A stretch of 64,000 bases of DNA from Petaurus breviceps papuanus (Eukaryota > Chordata > Mammalia > Diprotodontia > Petauridae), in the NCBI GenBank assembly GCA_028583685.1, contig JAMXIF010000003.1, positions 50,562,938 through 50,626,937 on the forward strand. Reading direction: 5' to 3'. The position numbers were made by a program, and so were the translations under genes. Numbering within the stretch: the stretch's first letter is position 1; every line of letters starts with the position of its first letter. The notes under the pieces are model-generated. The model was given only the letters and a program-made list of their open reading frames with translations. It was not told the DNA's origin and made no database searches. Below, piece by piece: positions 57,395 through 64,000 of the stretch.

Positions 57395-58195
57395 CATTTG
57401 CTCATCTCATGAAAAAGATGTCATAAGCAGCCCAGTTAAATGACTTGTTGAAATCAACATATACTATTTTTACAATATTTCCTTTGCCTATCAATCTAGT
57501 ATCTTTAACAATGAATGGAAATAAAGGGTAGCTTGGTTTAGATTATTCTTCGTGAACTCATTTTGGTTCCTCATAATCAACTAAATATGTTCTATTTCTA
57601 TTTAAAAACCTATTCTAAAAATCTTCCTAGGATCTAGGTTGCTTACTTACCTGTGGTTTATGAAATTCACCTTTTCATTTTTTATATGAAGATTTGCCTG
57701 TTTACAGTTTTCAACCACTTCTTCATTCTCCCACATGCCTCTTGTCATTCTGTCACTTAACATCACATCAATGAATTCTTTTGACATCATCTTAATCACA
57801 TCAATAAATTCTTTCAGCACCCTTGACCTGGAGACTAGCCCATTTAAGCTGTCTGCTTTATTATTATTATTATTATTATACTCATTCTTATTTTGTACTG
57901 CTATTACTTCTTTATTTGTTTCATTTTTTCTTTGAAGCCTGCTTTCCTGGATGTGGAACACAGAAGTAAAATGGAAGGTGGATATTCTTCTGTCATACTT
58001 ATATCATCACAATCTTCTCCAAGTAGATGACTTGACCTATTTGTTGTCTTATTTGTAACATAATTTTGAAAATATTTTCTGTTTCTTCTAGTATTCTTCT
58101 AAGACTCAGGTTTTTCTAGTTATTTACCTCACTATCATCTTTATAGGTTCCTGTCATTTTTGAGTATTCATCCTTCTATCTTTAAAACCTAATCA
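57395..58195 (-). mobile_element. CR1/L3 LINE, 5'-ward continuation
   Basis: 'aaatgacttgttgaaatcaacatatactatttttac' (57438; antisense RT motif A), 'ctattctaaaaatcttcctagg', then 'ttctttcagcacccttgacctgg' (57810) and 'ctttgaagcctgc'. A TTA run lies at 57859-57880. It joins 55065-55944 in element order. Confidence 0.6.
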
Positions 58196-58197
58196 AT

Positions 58198-58358
58198 GGG
58201 AGGCTAGGTGGCACAGTGAGTAGAAAACTGACCCTGGAGTCAGGAGGACCTGAGTTCAAATCCGGCCTCAGACACTTAACACAAAAACTAGCTGTGTGAC
58301 CTTGGGCAAGTCACTTAACCCCAATTGCCCTCCAAAAAAAGCAAAAAAAAACCCAAAT
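58198..58358 (+). mobile_element. A-tailed tRNA/CORE SINE (WSINE1-like)
   Basis: 'ggctaggtggcacagtgagtag', B-box region 'gagttcaaatccgg', 'ctagctgtgtgaccttgggcaagtcacttaaccccaattgccctcc' and an A-rich tail. AAAACCTAA / AAAACCCAA at the flanks. Confidence 0.88.
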
Positions 58359-58359
58359 G

Positions 58360-59380
58360 CTCAAGTGGAAACATGATTTAATCAGTATTGACACACAATG
58401 CAGATTAAGCCATTCATATCTCTTTTTTAATCGATAACTTGTTTAAATGGGTCTGAATAGAGTTGTTTTAATTGCATATCATATCTTTTCCTCCTTTTTA
58501 TTTTGTCTTTTGGTTTCATACAAATTTTGATTTTCTCTGTAACAAGTTGATGGTCTGAGTATACTCAAGTGGCTGATTCAGAAAAAATTTTGAAATTATT
58601 AATGAGGCAAAACAATATGGTAAGTCAAAACCTGGATTCCTCAATCACATTGGTTTCTTTAGATACTTCTTCCTTTAATCCTGCATTGAGAATATTTAAA
58701 ATTGCACAGATTATATTTTGACAGTCTCCAATCCTTCATGAACTAATTTTCCTTTTAGAATCTCTGTCTTTGTGATCACATTTGTCTTTTCTCTGAATTT
58801 TAAGGAAACTATTTCACTAAAGGTTAGGATACAGGCCTGATCATGTCAAACTTTCCTTTCTTTAATTATCAGAAACTCTCTTTCTCCCTAAGGTTTCTAT
58901 CACATTCACATCACCAATCAGTTTGTTGTCAGTCACCAATAGAAGTCTTCAGCAATAATTTCTCTTGTTGCTTCCTTTACCTTCAGAATGATAAAACTGC
59001 CAAAAAGGCAAATTAAAAAATTAGCAGATGCTTTACTTTTTAGCAGAATGCCACTACTAATCTCAGACTCCTAGATGGCTGAATACATCAACATACTAGA
59101 CATACTCCATATAAGCTTTCAATTACCATGTCATTTCACAGTAATGTTTTTCATGCATTAAAACCAAACCCTATCATAAAATCATGGGACCCCACTGCCA
59201 CACTGTCTAGCCAACTTCCCATTTATGACACTATTATTATGGTACTGCCTTTTGTGATATGGTTTTACCCAATATTGTATTTTCACAGGGAAAAAAATGT
59301 TGGGCTTGTAGCTTTATATTGTTCTGTGACTGTTTTGTAATCTGCACTCTGAGTCCCTTACATTGTTAGTCACTACATTG
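58360..59380. other. Unassigned; possibly further decayed CR1/L3
   Basis: 'gttgatggtctgag', 'gtcaaaacctggattcc' and 'tcaccaatcagtttg' hint at antisense LINE sequence upstream of RT. Not firm. Confidence 0.3.
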
Positions 59381-60435
59381 ATCAGAGTTCTTAATTATTT
59401 CAAAGTTATTTGTCTTTACCATATTGTAGTCTTCACATGATTTTTTTTTCTCCTTGTTCTGTTCACTTTACATTGCATCAGTTCACACAAGTCTTGCCAG
59501 GTTTCTTTGAAATCATCTCCTTTATCATTCCTTATAGCACAATAGTGTTCCATCATATTGATATAACATAAATTGTTCAGTCATTCCCCAATTTATGGAT
59601 ACATTCTTAGACATACATTCTTTACAATCCCTAAAAAGGGCTATCAATATTTTTATACATCCTTAGAGTCTGCTTTGATTAGGACTAACCCCTCCCCTAA
59701 TTTGCCTTCCTCTAATTCCCCCACTCCCTTCTTCCATTTCCCTTCTATTTACCCATTGAATGAAGATATTTTTGTACCCAACACTGTATTAATTCTTCCC
59801 TCCTTTAACCAGTTCTGATGAGAGTGAAGTTCAAGTGTCAGTCACTCCTCCTTATTCCTTTCTTCTTGACTGTATAGATATTTACTTAAGCACCCTGATT
59901 ATGTGAGATTATTTCCCCTAACATTCTTTTCCATCCCCCTCCCCAGTGTTTTCCTCTTCTACCTCTTTTTCTCCTTCTTCTATTAAAATTGTTAAGATAT
60001 AATAGAACTACTCTCAGGGCTTCTATTTCCCCTATGGTTCCTTATGAAAAATTTTACAGGAGATACATCTCTCCACATTAGGATATTTGCAGTACATCCT
60101 TTTAATCCTTTATTGTTGTTTATACATGTTTCCTTTTTATGTTTTTCTTAACTCTTGGATTTGAAATTCAGAGTTTCTGCACAATTCTAGTAATTTCATC
60201 AGGAACGCTTTAAAATCCTCTATTTCATTACGAATTCATTTCCCTCCTGTAGGATTATACTTAGTTTTGCTAAATAAATTATTCTTGGCTATAAGCATTG
60301 ATACTTTTCTCTCTGGAGTATTGTATTCCAAGCTCTCTTCTTCTTCATAGTGGTAGCTGCTAAAGTGTGAGATCTTCTCTGTGTCTCTTCAGTACCTGAA
60401 TTCTTTCTGGATACTTATAGAATGTTTTTCTTCTT

Positions 60436-60596
60436 TTTTTGCTTTTTTGGAGGAGGGAAGGTAGGGCAATTGGGGTTAAGTGACTTGACCAGGTCACACA
60501 GCTAATTTTGTGTTAAGTGTCTGAGGCTGGATTTGAACTCAGGTCTTCCTGACTCCAGGGCCAGTGCTCTATTCACTGGGCCACTTAGCTGCCCCA
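60436..60596 (-). mobile_element. A-tailed tRNA/CORE SINE (WSINE1-like) in L1
   Basis: 'ttgcttttttggaggag', 'ggggttaagtgacttgaccaggtcacacagctaa', head 'ggccacttagctgcccc'. Confidence 0.87.
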
Positions 60597-60716
60597 ATTT
60601 TTTTTCCTTTTAACCTGGAAGCCCTTAAAGCCCTATCATGTTCCTGGGTGTTTTTGTTTTTAAGTTTCTTTCAGGTGGTGCCCAGTGGATTTTTCTCTAT
60701 TTCTACTTTGCCCTGA

Positions 60717-61140
60717 GGCATGCGCAGCAGCCACACTATAGTAAAACCATCTTGGTAGATGGACTAAACCAGATTGAAGGTAACTTACAGGCCTCGAACC
60801 CAGGGGTGAGTTAGGGAAATGTCTACCCCAAGCATGAAAAACTTTCCCCAGAAGAAGGGTGAATGAGCACAGTTTATTCTGACAGTCACGAAGGTGGCTG
60901 CATCATGGGGCATTTAGAACTTGGTCAGACATCAGACAACAAAGTAACCCACTGCATCCAGAAATATTGAAGGTCATCTTGATTTTTGTCTTGCTACTGA
61001 ACACTGATGATTCTGGAAGAGTGAGGCTGCTGACTTTGTGCAACTCTGCCTCACTTAAATCCAATTCACATACAAGTCAAGACATCACTCCATGATGCCA
61101 CTGGTCCTTTTCAAAACTGAAGGATGAACAACAAACAATA
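60717..61140 (+). mobile_element. ~400-bp RTE-tailed dispersed repeat, copy 2
   Basis: Interrupts antisense L1 ORF1. Contains 'gtctaccccaagcatgaaaaactttcccc' (60820), 'gagtgaggctgctgactttgtgcaactctgcc' (61020), CACTTAAATCCAATTCACA (61053-61071) and ends 'ctgaaggatgaacaacaaacaa'. Its inverted relative is at 6488-6840. Confidence 0.65.
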
Positions 61141-62209
61141 CTTTTTCAAATTCTTGTTTATAGTTCTTCTTTGTTATCTAATTTTTCCTATAATAATCTC
61201 ATTCCATTAAAAACATTTTAAGCTGATTTTAAACTCTTACTTCATCTCTTCTAGGAATTCTAGTTGATTTTGTGCCCAATCTTTGTTTTTCTGTGAGGTT
61301 TTGCTTATAGATGTTTTGGAGTCATTGTCTTCTTTACGATTTGTGTTTTAAGCATTCTTGTTGCTGTCATGGCTCTATATTTTGGAATTCTGTTCTGCTT
61401 GCTTATTCATCCAGCCTCCTTCCTGACTTCAAATTTGATGTTAGATCCAGGCCTCTGTACCCTTCTGGAGGGAAAATCTGGGTTGATGTTTTTCCTTCTT
61501 TCTTGGCATATTGACTATTGTGTTATTCTAGGATCTCAGGGATAACTTATGCTACGAACTGCAAGCTTTCAGTTTTCCCACAGTAGTCTAATCCAAAGCA
61601 AAGTCTGACTGCTGCCTCCCTGTTCTGAGAAATAGTAGACTGCTGCTGGACTCAGTCCCTATCAGCCAGATGGGAAACACTGCTGATTATGAGTCCCAGA
61701 ACTGCAAGTTTCTTTTTAGTCTGAGATTCCTGGCCTGGTTGTTCCTCTGTTGGCTTCAAACTGGGCTAGAATCTGGAACTTAGTGCTCTGCTCTTGGAAT
61801 CTGAGCTACACAGCAGCTACTTGCTTCTCAGCTTCATCTCCACTGCAGGGAGTGGGCACGGGTCTCTTCTACTCTAGATTTGTGATGCAGAACTGGTTAG
61901 CGCATAACAAAGCTGCCAGCTCGTGTCTTTCCCCATCTTGGTGTCCAGTGTCTGAGACCTCTGTTTACCTTGGTGCACGACCTCTCCTAGGGCTGAAACA
62001 GTATACTCCTGGACAGATCCCACCCCCAGTGTCTGCAGAACTCTCTGTGTCCCTAGGCCAACCTGGGTTGGAAAAAATGAGTCTACATGACCCTTTTTTG
62101 GATTTCCCAGTCAGAGTTTGTTCTGGTGCATTTTCCAGGTCTATTTGGAGGAGTTTTGAGAGGAAGCTCATTGTATTGAAGCCCACTACTCTGCCATCTT
62201 GGCTCTCAG

Positions 62210-62480
62210 CTGTATACCATTTTAACATGCCGAGCCCTTCCCTTTTGCTTTTACAAATGACAGCAGCTTCAGCTGAACAAAGTATGCATTATATATAGAC
62301 AGACACAGAACCTTATAACAGTATTGTCTGAACGTTTTTCATGAGCCTAAAATATATGTGTTCAGATGGACATTGTGATTTGTACGTATGTGGCCTTTAT
62401 TATTAGAAGACAATGAGATAGGAGGCTTTCAGAGAAACAAAAAAGGATAAGTCACCAAATATAGAGGAAGAAGATGTGGA
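62210..62480. other. Unassigned sequence
   Basis: No repeat or gene recognised. Confidence 0.35.
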
Positions 62481-62482
62481 AA

Positions 62483-62675
62483 AATCATAGAATTTTAGAG
62501 TTGAAAAGAAATTTTAAAATCATCTCGTGTAACTGACCCATTTTACAGAAGAAGAAACTGAGGCCTTTCTCATCAAGTGAATTGCCTGAGACCACACAAC
62601 TAGTTAGCAGCAAGGCCTGGGCAAGGTGCCCTAATTCCTGGTCCAGTGATCTTTCCACTCTAACCTATTGCTACT
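62483..62675 (-). mobile_element. MIR-type SINE
   Basis: 'atcatagaattttagagttgaaaag', 'cccattttacagaagaagaaactgaggcc' and 'gccctaattcctggtccagtgatctttcc' in antisense order. Confidence 0.65.
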
Positions 62676-63294
62676 CAGTGGAATAAAAAAGCACAAAGAG
62701 AAATACGGGGAAAGTGGAAGATAAGGGAGAGGGAATAAAAAGTGCCAGGGGACTGGGAGTGGAAAGAAGCACCCTCATTAGCTGAATACAATATGCAAGG
62801 TTCCATTTTTTTTATTTTGCATAATGGAGTGTGCTACTGCATGAAATTACAGCATGTGTGAAGTTCACTAATAGGAAGCAAATGGCCACAGTACCTATAT
62901 ATACCTCTTAATGGACTTAATCCTACCAATGAGTCGCTCACTTTTTAGAGGAGCATGTTGTAAATAGAACCCTAATGCCCTGAAAGAATTCATGCCTTTG
63001 CAAAAGAAGATGAGCTTCCTTCCTTCTAATTGGTAGGATTTCTAGGATAAGGTCTTACTCTTTTCTCTATGTTCTACATAATACTCTGGGAGAAATAGAT
63101 TTGTTCATATCATTCTTTAAATCACGTACTTCCTTTAGACTTCTAAAAGTAATATAACAAACCAGAAAACCAGAATGATATTAGGGTTGTTCTTAGGAAC
63201 TTGCTTTTAAGAAAAGTAGAGAACTGCCCAGCAGAAAACTACTAGGCTTAGATACTAAAATAATCTACTTTTTCTGGCTTAAATTAAAGATAAT
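62676..63294. other. Unassigned sequence
   Basis: No repeat, exon or RNA gene recognised. Confidence 0.35.
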
Positions 63295-63296
63295 TT

Positions 63297-63457
63297 GTGT
63301 TGTTGTTGTTTGGGGGGCGGGGAGGTAAGGCATTTGTAATTAAATGACTTGCCCAGAGTCACATAGCTTCTATGTTAATGTCTGAAGCCATATTTGAACT
63401 CAGGTCCTCCTGACTCCAGGGTTGGTGCTCTATTCACTGTGTCAGCTAGCAGCCCCT
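63297..63457 (-). mobile_element. tRNA/CORE SINE (WSINE1-like) with a TTG-type left end
   Basis: 'tgttgttgttgtttgggggg', then 'aattaaatgacttgcccagagtcacatagc' and head 'gtcagctagcagcccc'. The tail reads (CAA)n rather than pure A. Confidence 0.8.
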
Positions 63458-63590
63458 GAAGATATTTTTTTTGAGAATACCTAATACCTCCCTTGGCTAT
63501 ATCTTGATATTGTGCAGGTCTTTGGAATACTTGTGATATTATGTCTTATGTATAATTGATGAAGCTCAAATAAATAAGTTAAATTTTTAA

Positions 63591-63757
63591 AAATACTTAT
63601 TTATTTATCTTTTTGAAGGGTGGAAGGCAGGGCAATTGGGGTTGACTTGCCCAAGGTCAGATGGCTAGTAAGTGTTAAGTGTCTGAGGCTGGATTTTAAC
63701 TTAGGTCCTCCTGACTCCAGGGCTGGTACTCTATTTACTGCACCACCTAGCTGCCCC
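63591..63757 (-). mobile_element. A-tailed tRNA/CORE SINE (WSINE1-like)
   Basis: 'ggggttgacttgcccaaggtcagatggctagtaagtg' and head 'caccacctagctgcccc'. Target duplication AAGTTAAATTTTTAA / AAGTTAAATTTTTTAA at 63576-63590 and from 63758. Confidence 0.88.
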
Positions 63758-63773
63758 AAGTTAAATTTTTTAA

Positions 63774-64000
63774 AGAAAATCATGACCTTTTTGGTTAACA
63801 TCTATCATCAGATTTGATAGCATGCTCAATAATACGATATATAAACTAAAGGCCCACCCTCAAGATGCCAATAATTTATTAGAAAAGAGAAAAAACATTA
63901 CCATCAACCCAATAGCCAGGGCAATTGCAGATATGAACATAGATAGTCAATGATATGGGTAGCTTTAGTATTCTTTTTAGTAAGTAGAACACTCAAAGTT
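63774..64000. other. Unassigned sequence at window end
   Basis: Nothing firmly recognised. 'ggcccaccctcaagatgccaataatttatt' faintly resembles an antisense L2 3' end. Confidence 0.3.

Larger units (their letters stand above)
59385..62206 (-). mobile_element. L1-type element: 5'UTR, ORF1, 3' region, no ORF2 (HAL1-like)
   Basis: The minus-strand 5' end is 'agccaagatggcagagtag' (62186-62204). The GC-rich 5'UTR runs to about 61400, then antisense ORF1 lies on both sides of a repeat insertion, including 'ggagtattgtattccaagc' (60316), equivalent to the GLEYDIPE block in the 11.6-kb copy. Below 60240 it passes straight into L1 3' sequence ('cacaatagtgttccatcatattg', 59549; 'cattgcatcagttcac', 59472), with no endonuclease or RT between. 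Confidence 0.65.

Noticed and set aside
60775-60800. Perfect pol III B box on the minus strand (GGTTCGAGGCC)
   Set aside because: It lies opposite in orientation to the repeat's tail, has no paired A box I could find, and the other copy does not preserve it visibly.
61750-62298. 182-residue open frame, the longest without N
   Set aside because: It runs antisense through the GC-rich 5'UTR of the minus-strand L1-type element and past its 5' end. GC-rich UTR readily gives chance frames, and it has no domain.
1-64000. tRNA, snRNA, 5S or 7SK genes
   Set aside because: The tRNA-like boxes seen all belong to SINE heads. No cloverleaf-length tRNA or other small RNA sequence was recognised on reading both strands.

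Overview
The window looks like non-coding nuclear DNA from a marsupial. It is AT-rich and dense with microsatellites, and nearly all recognisable content is retrotransposon debris typical of metatherian genomes: short A-tailed tRNA/CORE SINEs (WSINE1/WALLSI-like), longer CORE-SINEs with a BovB/RTE-type tail (MAR1-like), MIR/THER1, many old L2 and CR1/L3 LINEs, several L1 pieces and RTE/BovB remnants. I found no host exon, rRNA, tRNA, snRNA or CRISPR array that I can support. The open frames are LINE reading frames, antisense shadows, microsatellites or runs of N. Species is not determined. Family names are by recall of consensus sequences, without a database search.

Layout. 0-9.6 kb: L2, CR1/L3 and MIR debris, a 3' L1 with the FADD reverse-transcriptase motif (3.2-5.4 kb), and a ~350-bp RTE-tailed repeat. 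9.65-12.46 kb: an L1-type unit with 5'UTR, ORF1 and 3'UTR but no visible ORF2, flanked by a 17-bp target duplication and carrying a dimeric SINE. 12.5-16 kb: mostly unique sequence. 16-24 kb: SINEs, antisense L1 and a long L2. 24-36 kb: nested CORE-SINEs, MIR, a solo LTR (34.7-35.1 kb) and an L1 3' piece. 36-46 kb: CR1/L3 and L2 copies interrupted by one another, a TCTG satellite and an L2 whose endonuclease region is joined to its 3' end. 46-55 kb: a BovB-like 3' end, L2 copies, a MITE-like element, a unique-looking segment at 51.6-52.3 kb and an RTE reverse-transcriptase relic. 55-64 kb: a CR1/L3 with four insertions, a second ORF1-only L1-type element (minus strand) and further SINEs.

Two mobilisation systems are visible. 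A-tailed SINEs carry poly(A) ends and target duplications typical of L1. MAR1-like SINEs end in an AACAAC-type tail matching the BovB/RTE 3' end, a fragment of which also lies in the window. The points most worth following are the dimeric SINE found twice with its own target duplications, the two ORF1-only L1-type units, the unusually similar pair of L2 segments 3 kb apart, and the unique segment at 51.6-52.3 kb. I saw no evidence of an undescribed cellular system. Three assembly gaps all adjoin simple repeats.
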